Below, one piece after another: positions 14,228-22,043 of a DNA stretch of 40,360 bases; position 1 is the stretch's first letter; each line of letters opens with the position of its first letter. The translations under genes were made by a program, and so were the position numbers. The stretch covers positions 1 through 40,360 of the forward strand of contig CAYGDM010000001.1 in NCBI GenBank assembly GCA_964348685.1. The letters run 5' to 3'. The notes under the pieces are model-generated. The model was not told the origin of the DNA, did not search any database, and saw only the letters and a program-made list of their open reading frames with translations. This DNA is from DALYDP01 sp964348685 (GTDB lineage Bacteria > Patescibacteriota > Gracilibacteria > Peribacterales > Peribacteraceae).

Positions 14228-14655
14228 AGACCATGCGCATCTACTTCGGAGGATCCATCAGGGGCGGCACGCACGATCGCGAACTGTATCTGCGACTTAT
14301 CGAAGTGCTGCAAGGGTACGGCGACGTGCTCACGGAACACATTTTCCACGAGAACGCCGACAGACACCTCGACCCGGCGACGCTAGAGCGATCAATCTAC
14401 GAGCAGGACATGGAGTGGCTCACCGCGGCCGATGTCGTGGTCGCGGAAGTGACTGGCGTCAGCCTCGGCGTGGGCTACGAGATCGGCCAAGCGGACGCCA
14501 TGGGCAAGCGCGTGCTCTGCCTCTACCGCGAGCAAGAGGGGCGCATGCTCTCAGCCATGTTGCTCGGCAACCCGAAGCTCACGGTTCGTGCCTACCGCGA
14601 TACCGAGACCCTCGCGGACGCGAAGGCGATCTTCGACGAATTCTTTCACGGCTAA
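14224..14655 (+). CDS. Nucleoside 2-deoxyribosyltransferase-like protein (DNPH1-like)
   Basis: 143 residues from GTG 14224, which overlaps the previous stop; ATG 14233 is an internal alternative. The N-terminus MRIYFGGSIRGG is the phosphate/nucleotide-binding strand-loop of the family. The motif VVAEVTGVSLGVGYEIGQA (about 76-94) carries the catalytic-region Glu residues found in 2-deoxynucleoside 5-phosphate N-hydrolases and deoxyribosyltransferases. Such enzymes cleave or exchange the base of deoxynucleotides and may clean the nucleotide pool. The exact reaction is not certain. It is coupled to an SRPBCC gene. Confidence 0.82.
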   Translation: MKTMRIYFGGSIRGGTHDRELYLRLIEVLQGYGDVLTEHIFHENADRHLDPATLERSIYEQDMEWLTAADVVVAEVTGVSLGVGYEIGQADAMGKRVLCLYREQEGRMLSAMLLGNPKLTVRAYRDTETLADAKAIFDEFFHG

Positions 14656-14698
14656 GGGTTAACACAGCGGCCGGGACAGACGCCGAATGTGGCTGCGA

Positions 14699-15070
14699 CT
14701 ACAGATCCACGAAGGCCTCGAAGCCCCCGACGGCCGCGCGTTGCATCTCGAACGGCATCTCGAAATCCTTCGTATCGGCGTACGCTTTGTCCATCGCGGC
14801 ATGCACTTTCTTGTTCACAGCGTCGCGGTGCTTCCGTGATTTGTAGACCACGTACGAGAAGACGACGATCTCGTCCTTTTTCGCTTTCACCATCGTGGGA
14901 AACGGCAAGTTGCCCCATTTCTTGGCGACGCCCAGGTCCTCCCCGATCGCCTCGACGTAGTTGAGCGCGCCGCACTTCATCCAGATCTTTCCGCCCTCCT
15001 TGGCCATTTTCTTGTAGGCGGGAAGGTTCTTCTTGGGCATCGCGATGACGAATCCGTCGATGTAGGACAT
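14699..15070 (-). CDS. DUF1428 family protein (YbaA-like)
   Basis: A 123-residue protein with the DUF1428 layout: MSYIDGFVIAMPKKNLPAYKKMA at the start, EIVVFSYVVYKSRKHRDAVNKKV in the middle, and MPFEMQRAAVGGFEAFVDL at the end, all matching the E. coli YbaA pattern. The fold is a dimeric alpha-beta barrel; the biochemical role is unknown. It is the last gene of the minus-strand operon ArsR - SRPBCC - SRPBCC - DUF1428, 18 bases after the preceding stop. DUF1428 genes are often found with SRPBCC genes, which supports the calls. The leader is pyrimidine-rich. Confidence 0.9.
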   Translation of the reverse strand: MSYIDGFVIAMPKKNLPAYKKMAKEGGKIWMKCGALNYVEAIGEDLGVAKKWGNLPFPTMVKAKKDEIVVFSYVVYKSRKHRDAVNKKVHAAMDKAYADTKDFEMPFEMQRAAVGGFEAFVDL

Positions 15071-15088
15071 ATGGATGAGGAGAAAGAA

Positions 15089-15553
15089 TTAAAGGTTCGA
15101 TACGTAGTCTGCCAGACGGCCGAGGGTTTGTTCACCCCCTTCGATGGCGCCGACTTCCTCGACCTGCTTCACCATCTCTACGAGGGTCGGGAAGACCATC
15201 TTCAACGTGACGAGTGTCGCGTCACCATCGTCCGAAAGGGTGATGGACGCCTGGAACGGCGGCTCGTCGGTCGTGGGGTCCGAATGGTCGTACGCGATGT
15301 GCTCGAGCAGAACGACATCGGTGTACGCCATGAGGTTTTCGTAGTCCGTGCCGTCGGGACCGTGCATCGTGTACGTCCACGAGCCGCCAATGCGGAAATC
15401 CATCGAATGCGTCTCGTTGCGGAAGCCGTCCGGACCCCACCAAAGATCGAGTTGAGCGGGGTTGGTGAGGGCTTTCCAGACGACCTCGCGCGGCGCGGCG
15501 ACCGTGCGGGTGATGATGAGGGAACGCTCGGCGTCGTTACGGATGGAAGGCAT
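15089..15553 (-). CDS. SRPBCC (AHSA1-type) domain protein
   Basis: 154 residues, with SLIITRTVAAPREVVWKALT and LDLWWGPDGF near the start; the WWGP motif marks the AHSA1 branch. The closing helix contains VEMVKQVEEVGAIEGGEQTLGRLADYV. Length is typical of one complete domain. It is the third gene of the minus-strand operon, 36 bases after the stop of its paralogue. Probably a small-ligand-binding protein; substrate unknown. The leader before ATG is pyrimidine-rich with no Shine-Dalgarno site. Confidence 0.9.
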   Translation of the reverse strand: MPSIRNDAERSLIITRTVAAPREVVWKALTNPAQLDLWWGPDGFRNETHSMDFRIGGSWTYTMHGPDGTDYENLMAYTDVVLLEHIAYDHSDPTTDEPPFQASITLSDDGDATLVTLKMVFPTLVEMVKQVEEVGAIEGGEQTLGRLADYVSNL

Positions 15554-15589
15554 GAATGAGAGTGGGGAATGTAGAGAAGAGAGCGCAGA

Positions 15590-16072
15590 TCAGAGGATCT
15601 TCGCGAACTTATCGAGCGACGACGACCAGCCTGCCTCGGCGTTTTCCGCCATTTCAACGGAGTGTCCTTCGTGGTGCACCGTGAGCTTCGTCTTTCCCTC
15701 GCCGGCGTCCTCGAACGTGATCGTGACCTTCATCTTTTCGGGCCACTCGCCGGGCATGCCGATCGTCGAAGGATCGATCCAGTTGCCGTTCTCGTCGCAG
15801 AAATAATCGGTCGCGACGATTTTCTCCATCGGAACGACTTCCACGTACTCGCCGCCGCTGTACGTGACCTTATCCCATTCGGACCCCGGAGGGCCCTGCA
15901 TGGCGTAGACGAATTTGCCGCCGGTCCGCAGGTCCTGCTGCACGCTCGGCGCGCTGAACCCTTCGGGGCCCCACCATTTCTTGATGTCGTCGGGATTGGT
16001 CCACGCTTCCCACACGCGCTCGCGGGGGGCGTCGAGGGTGCGGACGATGTGGACGTCTTTGGTCGTGGCCAT
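15590..16072 (-). CDS. SRPBCC (AHSA1-type) domain protein
   Basis: 160 residues from ATG 16072. The frame is open to 16123, but those 17 residues (Phe/Pro rich) come from the pyrimidine-rich leader and would overlap the arsR-like stop. The start reads VHIVRTLDAPRERVWEAWTNP, then WWGPEGFSAP, and the C-terminal helix has GWSSSLDKFAKIL. It is the second gene of the operon, 47 bases after the ArsR-type gene. Pairs of an ArsR-type repressor with an AHSA1 protein are common, and the SRPBCC member is often the repressor's regulated target. Confidence 0.92.
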   Translation of the reverse strand: MATTKDVHIVRTLDAPRERVWEAWTNPDDIKKWWGPEGFSAPSVQQDLRTGGKFVYAMQGPPGSEWDKVTYSGGEYVEVVPMEKIVATDYFCDENGNWIDPSTIGMPGEWPEKMKVTITFEDAGEGKTKLTVHHEGHSVEMAENAEAGWSSSLDKFAKIL

Positions 16073-16119
16073 AGGAAGAGGGGGAAAGAAAAAGACGAAA
16101 GGGGTGACGGCTGCTCGGG

Positions 16120-16467
16120 TCACTTCTGACCGCGGTTGCCGGGAAGGAACGACAGGAATTTCTCGAGACGATCCAAGCGATCGTTCCAGAGTTTTTCGTA
16201 TTCCTTAAGATAGCTCGACGCTTCCTCAAAGGCGAACGGGGAAATGCTCACGAAGTACTGCTTGCCGACGCGCGTCTTCGTGACGAACTTCGCTTTTTCG
16301 AGCACGCGAATATGCTTCGAGATCGCCGCGAGTGACATGCCGTACGGTTTGGCAATCTCCCCGATCGACATCTGCGTCGTCGAGCCGCGGCGCAGGATGT
16401 CGCGCCTCGTCGGGTCGGCCAGTGCACCGAACACGGCGTCGAGTTCGTCGGAAGAACATTTAACCAT
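16120..16467 (-). CDS. ArsR family winged-helix repressor
   Basis: 115 residues. The HTH block is clear: VFGALADPTRRDILRRG at 13-29, MSIGEIAKPYGMSLAAISKHIRVLEKAKFV at about 33-62, followed by the wing TKTRVGKQYFVSI. No metal-binding Cys cluster (CxC) is present, so it belongs to the non-metal-sensing ArsR group usually found with SRPBCC genes. It is first in the operon and probably represses it, since an inverted repeat straddles its own start codon. The ATG lies about eight bases after a -10 box, so the transcript is nearly leaderless. Confidence 0.92.
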   Translation of the reverse strand: MVKCSSDELDAVFGALADPTRRDILRRGSTTQMSIGEIAKPYGMSLAAISKHIRVLEKAKFVTKTRVGKQYFVSISPFAFEEASSYLKEYEKLWNDRLDRLEKFLSFLPGNRGQK

Positions 16468-16481
16468 ATGGTTTAATGATA
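16459..16481 (-). promoter_or_regulatory. Promoter and putative autoregulatory operator of the ArsR operon
   Basis: On the minus strand TATCAT (16481-16476) is followed by eight bases and ATG 16467. The perfect 12-base palindrome AACCATATGGTT (16462-16473), with flanking partial symmetry (TT/AA), covers the start codon and the expected transcription start. That is a natural position for a dimeric repressor. Confidence 0.55.
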
Positions 16482-16559
16482 TTCGAACAGGGATAGGCAG
16501 TCAAGAATGCGCTCCCCTTTCGGTTTTCACGGCATCATATGGGAGCGATGCACGTTTTA

Positions 16560-16568
16560 TGCTATAAT
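16560..16568 (+). promoter_or_regulatory. Extended -10 promoter of the HD-domain gene (leaderless)
   Basis: TGCTATAAT preceded by TTTTA; TATAAT occupies 16563-16568. Exactly six bases separate it from ATG 16575, so transcription should begin at the start codon. Confidence 0.8.
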
Positions 16569-16574
16569 GATCCG

Positions 16575-17270
16575 ATGTCCGAAACGCAGCATCCGCAGGC
16601 CCACGAATCCCTCTCGCATGAACACGTCGAGAGGATCTACGCGTTCATGCGCGCGCACCGCACAGCGCTCGAGCCGCTCATCGGCGGAAAACTGCTCGAC
16701 GACACCGGAGATAAAAGCGCACCCGCAGGCAGGGGGTGGAGAAACGTCGTCGAGCACTGCATCGACGTCGGCCGCGCGATTGATCTCGTTGCCGAACTAC
16801 TCGGCCTACCGGACGAAGAACGAGAAGCGATCGTGAATGTCGGTCTCGTCCACGACTGGAACAAGCGCCTGACGAAAGACGGCGGAACGTTCAATAACGA
16901 TGAACGTGAATTTGCCGAAACCTATGCGAAACGGTTCCTCAACGAACACGATCCGAAGGGGCATCTCTTGAACGCGACCGAACCCGCCGGCTTGCCGCGG
17001 CTGGAAGGCCTGGACGCCACAATCGGCGAACACCTCGTGCACCTCATCGACCTCAGCTCGATGGCGCACGGCATCGCGACGCCCGAAGACCGCATCGCGG
17101 ACCTGCGCGAACGGCACAAAGGCGCCGAAGGCGAAACGGACGAGTTCTGGGAACGCAAACTCGCGCTCGCGCTAGAGGAAGAACGCAACATCCTCGGCTT
17201 ACTCCGCGAGAACGGAGCCTCAATCCCGGACGGCGCACGACTCCGCGATGTGATTCGCGCGCGTCTGTAG
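16575..17270 (+). CDS. HD-domain protein (putative phosphohydrolase)
   Basis: 231 residues from ATG 16575, chosen over upstream 16539 because the promoter lies between them. The metal-binding HD pattern is visible: His in NVVEHCIDVGRA (about 57-68), the HD pair in VGLVHDWNKRL (about 90-100), and a later Asp in LVHLIDLSSMAHG (about 157-169). This fits a metal-dependent phosphohydrolase of the HD superfamily, though substrate is unknown and the arrangement is not one of the well-studied classes. There is no membrane segment. The BrkB-type gene starts 13 bases after its stop. Confidence 0.72.
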   Translation: MSETQHPQAHESLSHEHVERIYAFMRAHRTALEPLIGGKLLDDTGDKSAPAGRGWRNVVEHCIDVGRAIDLVAELLGLPDEEREAIVNVGLVHDWNKRLTKDGGTFNNDEREFAETYAKRFLNEHDPKGHLLNATEPAGLPRLEGLDATIGEHLVHLIDLSSMAHGIATPEDRIADLRERHKGAEGETDEFWERKLALALEEERNILGLLRENGASIPDGARLRDVIRARL

Positions 17271-17283
17271 TACACTCAGGACC

Positions 17284-18288
17284 ATGTCGTTCTGGAAGCT
17301 TTTTCACGAAAGCATCGCCGAGTGGAAACGCGACAATGCCGGGCAGCTCGCCGCGTCGACGGCGTACTACACCGTCTTCTCGATCGCCCCGCTCCTCATC
17401 CTCGTCATTTCCCTGGTCGGCCTGCTACTGGAAGAGGCCGAGGTCGAAGCGTATCTACTGCAGGAGATGCAGGCGCTCGTCGGCGAACAGGGCATGGGCG
17501 CGATCGCTTCGATGCTCGACGCCGCGGAACGCAGCCCTCATTCCACGACGACGTCCGTCGTAGGATTGGCCATCCTCATCTTCGGCGCGAGCGGGCTCAT
17601 GGCATCGCTCCAGAACTCGTTCAACCACATCTGGAAGATCGAGACCCATCCGCACGTGAACACGATTCTCGTCCTCTTCCTCAAGCGCCTCTTCTCGCTC
17701 GGAATGATCCTGACGCTCGGGTTCCTGCTGCTCGTCTCGCTCGTGCTCTCCGCGGTCGTGAGCATCACGGTCGAATTCGTCTCGAACCAGATCCCGACCA
17801 TCGCCATCCTGCTTCCTGTAGCGCACGTGCTGCTTTCGTTCCTCGCCATCACACTCCTCTTCGCCGTGTTCTTCAAATTCCTGCCCGACATCAAAATCCC
17901 CTGGAAAGCCGTGGCGCCCGGTGCCGCACTCACCGCGTTGCTCTTCACGCTCGGCAAGGTGATCCTCGGCACCCTGCTCGGCCAATGGGACTTCACCTCG
18001 GCCTACGGCGTCGCGGGGTCGATCGTCGTCCTCCTTCTCTGGATCAACTACTCGGCACAAGCGATGTTCCTCGGTGCGGAATTTACGAAAGTCTACGCGC
18101 GCGATGCGGGCATGATGGTCTCGCCGCGCTCGTACGCCCAGTTCCGCGGTACGGCGGCTGTAGGCCAGGCACGCCGCAGAATCCTCTGGGGAGCGGCGAC
18201 CGGCATCGCGATGCTCGTCCCGAAAATCGGGTTCACCTTCGCGGTGTGGAAGAATGTCAGGAAAGTGAAGAAGTGGATGAGGCGGTAG
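17284..18288 (+). CDS. YihY/virulence factor BrkB family membrane protein
   Basis: A 334-residue protein. It opens with the family signature: a soluble stretch, then DNAGQLAASTAYYTVFSIAPLLILVISLVG (about 19-48). Six membrane segments are predicted, including PWKAVAPGAALTALLFTLGKVILG and the closing YGVAGSIVVLLLWINYSAQAMFLGAEFTKVYA, both hallmarks of the family. The older name ribonuclease BN is a misannotation; the real role is unsettled and may be transport. TACACT lies seven bases before the ATG, so its own near-leaderless promoter is possible besides read-through from the HD gene. The tail after the last helix is basic. Confidence 0.93.
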   Translation: MSFWKLFHESIAEWKRDNAGQLAASTAYYTVFSIAPLLILVISLVGLLLEEAEVEAYLLQEMQALVGEQGMGAIASMLDAAERSPHSTTTSVVGLAILIFGASGLMASLQNSFNHIWKIETHPHVNTILVLFLKRLFSLGMILTLGFLLLVSLVLSAVVSITVEFVSNQIPTIAILLPVAHVLLSFLAITLLFAVFFKFLPDIKIPWKAVAPGAALTALLFTLGKVILGTLLGQWDFTSAYGVAGSIVVLLLWINYSAQAMFLGAEFTKVYARDAGMMVSPRSYAQFRGTAAVGQARRRILWGAATGIAMLVPKIGFTFAVWKNVRKVKKWMRR

Positions 18289-18348
18289 TTTCGGCCTTCA
18301 CGGGTGATGCCAATACACGTGTGCTAAGTGGATAAAATGGCCTGAATA

Positions 18349-18357
18349 TGCTATGAT
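18349..18357 (+). promoter_or_regulatory. Extended -10 promoter of the LtaS-like gene (leaderless)
   Basis: TGCTATGAT with TATGAT at 18352-18357, then exactly six bases to ATG 18364. No -35 is evident. Confidence 0.75.
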
Positions 18358-18363
18358 GATCGC

Positions 18364-20154
18364 ATGTTCCCCCGTTGGAACGAACACACACGCAAACGGC
18401 TCATTCGGATCTGGCGATCTACGGTTTTCATCCAACTGATCGCCCTCTTCATCTTCGTGCCGTCGGTCATCCGGTGGTACAAGGACATCGGCCCCCTGCC
18501 GGAATTGCTCGCACACTACAGCTTCGCGATGTTCGGATGGTTACTTCTCGGCGCTGCCATTTCTCATGTCCATGCGCGCGCCGCCGTCGCGATGGCCATG
18601 ACGCTGTCCTACACCGTTGAAGCATTCCTATGCGCATATGAATTAAAAGCGGGCTTCGCACCGAGCATGCACTTCATACTCGATTCCCACTCCGCGGCGA
18701 TACCGGCGGCGATCGCCGTTCTCGGAATGCCGAAAATGATCCTAGTCTTCGTGGCACTCTCTACGATCGCCCTCTGGTCATTGGCACTGTTCCGCGCCGC
18801 GTTGCGGCGAGCGAACGAATTCAACCGTGTGCGGCGCGGTAGAGTGATGGTCACGACCATCGCATGCGCAGCTATCGGTATCACGCTCATATTCGCCTTT
18901 GGTCGCGTGCCGGAACGCATGACGAACGACATTCAATTGAACAATATCCGACGTGATATCCCGATGATATTTCCAGAAAATGGCGGTTTTTCCACCAAGA
19001 GTGACGACAACGTCTTCATCGTGCAGCTTGAATCAGTGAATGCATTGGCGTTGGAAGGAACTCTTGATGGAGCCACGCCGGACGCGACGTTCCGGAGAAC
19101 AATTGCCCCAGTACTCTCGTCACTCACCGAGCGAGGCGTGTTCTTCCCACTTTTCTGGGGCAACGCCATGATGACGAACCGCGCGCAGGAATCGATCCTC
19201 TGCAGGGTTGTGCGGAACGTCCAGGTAGCCATATCGTTCGAGCTGGAAAACCTGATAGGTACGTGCCTCCCCCACGCGTTCGAACGATCGGGCTACGACG
19301 CGTTCGCGTACCGGTCGGATGACTTGGAATTTTCGAACCAAGGAGCGTTCCTCTTCAGGACCGGTTTCGAGGCAGTTCACAATCAAGACATCGGGCGACC
19401 CGATGACGTCTTTGGTAGTTTTGGATACGACGACTGCACGTTCTATGCGCGCTCGTTCGAACACCTGCGATCGGTCTCGACGGAGAGGAGTAAGACGTTC
19501 GTCTATGTCGAAGTCGTCTCCAACCACTATCCCTTCAGATACGAAACAAAAGCCCGAAGCAAGCCATTCCCCCACCCTTCCACATTCCGTGAGAATCTGT
19601 TGAATTCGATCGCCGCACAAGACGAATGCCTCGGCGTGTTTATGGAGGGGTACGACGCATTCGCCCCTGAGAGCTCGCACCTTTTCATCATGCCGGATCA
19701 CTCTTGGCCGTCCGGATACAACGGCTCCACGTTCAACTCGACGGGTGCGTCGCCGGAAAACTTCCTCGTGAACCTTCTCTACGTGCCGCCGGCGGGCAGG
19801 GCCGGCTACGACAGGGGCTCCATCGCTGAGGAGCGCTTCTCGCAAACCGATATCATGGGAACAATCTTCGACCTGCTGAACGGAACCTCGTCTGCGCAAT
19901 CGTTCGCATGGCGGCTGCGCGGGGAAACGAAGCCTTCGGACTACGAAAACTGCCACGTTCTGACACAGCCGTACGACAACGGAAACGTCGTCGTGGTTAG
20001 GGGGAACGAATATTTCCTCTACAAACTTGTCGATCGCACGATCACCCTCGTGGATTTAGCACATGATCTTAGGGGAGATTCCCCCTCGATTGTCGAGCAA
20101 AACGTTAATTTCACGACATTCTGGGAAAAGTACGGCTGCGAAAAGTACCGGTAA
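18364..20154 (+). CDS. LtaS-like membrane phosphotransferase/sulfatase
   Basis: 596 residues. The N-terminal 185 residues hold about five membrane helices; the remainder is an extracytoplasmic alkaline-phosphatase-superfamily domain. Key residues line up with S. aureus LtaS: Glu223 in NVFIVQLES (metal), Thr271 in GNAMMTNRAQES (nucleophile position), His388 in SNHYPF (substrate), and Asp445-His446 in MPDHSW (metal). Their spacings (48, 117 and 57 residues) are almost those of LtaS (45, 116 and 59). LtaS-type enzymes transfer glycerol phosphate or phosphoethanolamine from phospholipid to glycans or lipids outside the membrane. The acceptor here is unknown. The PRMT-like gene follows after 38 bases. 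The call rests on motif spacing, not on a search. Confidence 0.82.
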   Translation: MFPRWNEHTRKRLIRIWRSTVFIQLIALFIFVPSVIRWYKDIGPLPELLAHYSFAMFGWLLLGAAISHVHARAAVAMAMTLSYTVEAFLCAYELKAGFAPSMHFILDSHSAAIPAAIAVLGMPKMILVFVALSTIALWSLALFRAALRRANEFNRVRRGRVMVTTIACAAIGITLIFAFGRVPERMTNDIQLNNIRRDIPMIFPENGGFSTKSDDNVFIVQLESVNALALEGTLDGATPDATFRRTIAPVLSSLTERGVFFPLFWGNAMMTNRAQESILCRVVRNVQVAISFELENLIGTCLPHAFERSGYDAFAYRSDDLEFSNQGAFLFRTGFEAVHNQDIGRPDDVFGSFGYDDCTFYARSFEHLRSVSTERSKTFVYVEVVSNHYPFRYETKARSKPFPHPSTFRENLLNSIAAQDECLGVFMEGYDAFAPESSHLFIMPDHSWPSGYNGSTFNSTGASPENFLVNLLYVPPAGRAGYDRGSIAEERFSQTDIMGTIFDLLNGTSSAQSFAWRLRGETKPSDYENCHVLTQPYDNGNVVVVRGNEYFLYKLVDRTITLVDLAHDLRGDSPSIVEQNVNFTTFWEKYGCEKYR

Positions 20155-20192
20155 TCGTCCCTCTACACCGACTCCTGTACCATGGCTTCGCC

Positions 20193-21083
20193 ATGCTCGA
20201 ACTGCAACGAAAGCTCCTCGGGGACCGCATACGCAACGAAGCCTTCCATGCGGCATTGAAAAATGCGATTTCGCCCGGAAAAAGCATCGTGCTCGACGTC
20301 GGTTCGGGCACGGGCTTCCTCAGTTTCCTCGCCGAGCAATTGGGCGCGAAGGAATGCTGGCTCGTGGAGAGCGGCGACGTCGGAGCGTTGGCAGAGGTGC
20401 TCGCAAAGAACAACGGCATGAAACGTTGCCAGTTCGTGCACGCACATTCCGGCGATGTCCCTCTGCCGACAGCGGACGTTATCGTGTCGGAAACGCTCGG
20501 AAACTACGCGCTGGAGGAGGGTATCATCAGTACGATGAACGGCGCACGGGAATACCTGAAAAAAGGAGGCTCGTTGATCCCCTCCTCTCTCATACAATTC
20601 GCGTGCCCCGTCACATCGCCCCGAATCCAGGAAGAGATCGATGTGTGGGGCGTCGGCTACGGGCTCGATTTCGAAGCCGCACGGCGCATCAGCCTGCAAA
20701 ACATGTACGTGAAAAAGATGAAAAAAACCGACCTACTCGATGGCGGAAAAGCCGCGAAGGCATGGGATAACATCGACTTCACCGCCGAAAATTCTGACGT
20801 ACGCGACGCGGCGATTGAATGGACGATGGACACCGAAACGACGGTATACGGGATCGCGCTGTGGTGGGAAACAACCCTGGCAAAGGGGGTAACGCTCTCG
20901 ACGTCTCCACTCGCCCCCCCTACGCACTGGGAGCACATATACCTGCCGCTCTTCGAACCCATCCAGTGCACGAAGGGGCCTCTGCGGCTGTCACTTCATT
21001 CGGATACGTCGCCCGACGTGGGCATTCGACTCCGATGGGAAATCAACGGCCAGTCCCTCGACACCCAGGCCGGACTACTCTGA
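20193..21083 (+). CDS. Protein arginine methyltransferase-like (PRMT-fold) enzyme
   Basis: 296 residues. The SAM-binding core reads GDRIRNEAFHAAL (10-22), VLDVGSGTG (33-41) and an acidic Glu59 at the end of the second strand. The two PRMT hallmarks follow: the double-Glu loop SETLGNYALEE, with Glu100 and Glu109 exactly nine apart as in SEWMGY-x4-E, and the THW loop TH-W at 244-246 (PTHWEHIYLPL). Glu100 to THW is 144 residues, against about 148 in PRMT1. The C-terminal part fits the PRMT beta-barrel. The N-terminal alpha-X helix with its YFxxY motif is missing, so this is a short form. PRMTs methylate arginine guanidine nitrogens; they are rare in bacteria. The substrate is unknown, and a general class I methyltransferase is the alternative. 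Confidence 0.78.
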   Translation: MLELQRKLLGDRIRNEAFHAALKNAISPGKSIVLDVGSGTGFLSFLAEQLGAKECWLVESGDVGALAEVLAKNNGMKRCQFVHAHSGDVPLPTADVIVSETLGNYALEEGIISTMNGAREYLKKGGSLIPSSLIQFACPVTSPRIQEEIDVWGVGYGLDFEAARRISLQNMYVKKMKKTDLLDGGKAAKAWDNIDFTAENSDVRDAAIEWTMDTETTVYGIALWWETTLAKGVTLSTSPLAPPTHWEHIYLPLFEPIQCTKGPLRLSLHSDTSPDVGIRLRWEINGQSLDTQAGLL

Positions 21084-21172
21084 TGACGACAAGAAACCGC
21101 TGGCACCGTTCGATGGAACAATATGCACGAAACAGCGAGGCGAATGGGGGGGTATAAAAAAGGGCTTTTTTC

Positions 21173-21181
21173 TGATATAAT
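21173..21181 (+). promoter_or_regulatory. Extended -10 promoter of the GT2 gene
   Basis: TGATATAAT with TATAAT at 21176-21181, preceded by a T-run (TTTTTTC). ATG 21193 follows after 11 bases, so the leader is about five bases. Confidence 0.75.
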
Positions 21182-21192
21182 AGAGGGAAACC

Positions 21193-22029
21193 ATGACACC
21201 CGCCCCCAAGCGTCGGCTGAAGATTCTTGAGGCAGCTTCATACCTGCGCGAAAGGATGTGGAGTAGGGATTTCAGCGACTCACGGCGGACGACCTCTTCC
21301 GAAAAGACGCAGGGCATCAGCGTGGTCATCCCCGCGCACAACGAAGAACGCTACATCAAGGATTGTGTGCTCTCGATCGCTGCGCTGAAGGATCCCGCGA
21401 TACATGAGATCATCGTCGTCGACAACGCCAGCACAGACCGAACGGCGGAGATCGCTCGCTCCGTTCCCGGCGTCACAGTCGTGCGCGAGCCGCACAAAGG
21501 GATAACGTGGGCAAGGCAAAAAGGATTAGATATAGCCACCGGCGATCTGTACGCCGCCATCGACGCAGATGTGCGTATATCGCCACAGTGGCTAGCGACT
21601 GTGAAGCGCCGCTTCCAGGATCCGAACATCGTATCGCTGTCGGGCCCCTACGGTTATTACGACCTCACGCGGTGGAAAAATTTCATCATCCGCTTCTTGC
21701 TGCAGCTCATCCTTGCGGAGCAGCGGATCATGGGAAAGCACACAGAACTCATTCGAGGCGGGAACACGGTCTATCGCATGCCCGCCCTTCGGGCCGCAGG
21801 CGGCTTTAACACGGACATCCTTTTCTACGGAGAAGACGTCGACACCTTCATGCGTATCCGGAAGTTTGGAAAAACGGCGTACGACCCGCGAATGTCAGCA
21901 CTATCTTCGGGACGGCGTTTCAACGCCGAGGGGTTTTGGAAAATGCTCTTCATCTACCGCGTCAACTCGGTATGGCAGCACTTGTTCGCCAAGCCGCTGT
22001 TGCACATCACCGAGCACGACTGGCGATAA
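21193..22029 (+). CDS. Glycosyltransferase family 2
   Basis: A 278-residue GT-A fold enzyme. About 35 basic residues precede the nucleotide-sugar-binding start ISVVIPAHNEERYI (about 38-51). VVDNAST (about 75-81) and the metal-binding DAD in AAIDADVRI (about 117-125) follow; then an amphipathic membrane-associated segment, and GEDVDTFMRI near 216-225 supplies the acidic pair near the acceptor site. No transmembrane helix is certain. It probably transfers a sugar to a lipid carrier or surface glycan, but donor and acceptor are unknown. The PQQ-type dehydrogenase gene converges on it with 14 bases between stops. Confidence 0.9.
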   Translation: MTPAPKRRLKILEAASYLRERMWSRDFSDSRRTTSSEKTQGISVVIPAHNEERYIKDCVLSIAALKDPAIHEIIVVDNASTDRTAEIARSVPGVTVVREPHKGITWARQKGLDIATGDLYAAIDADVRISPQWLATVKRRFQDPNIVSLSGPYGYYDLTRWKNFIIRFLLQLILAEQRIMGKHTELIRGGNTVYRMPALRAAGGFNTDILFYGEDVDTFMRIRKFGKTAYDPRMSALSSGRRFNAEGFWKMLFIYRVNSVWQHLFAKPLLHITEHDWR

Positions 22030-22043
22030 TCGCTTTTCGGCCC

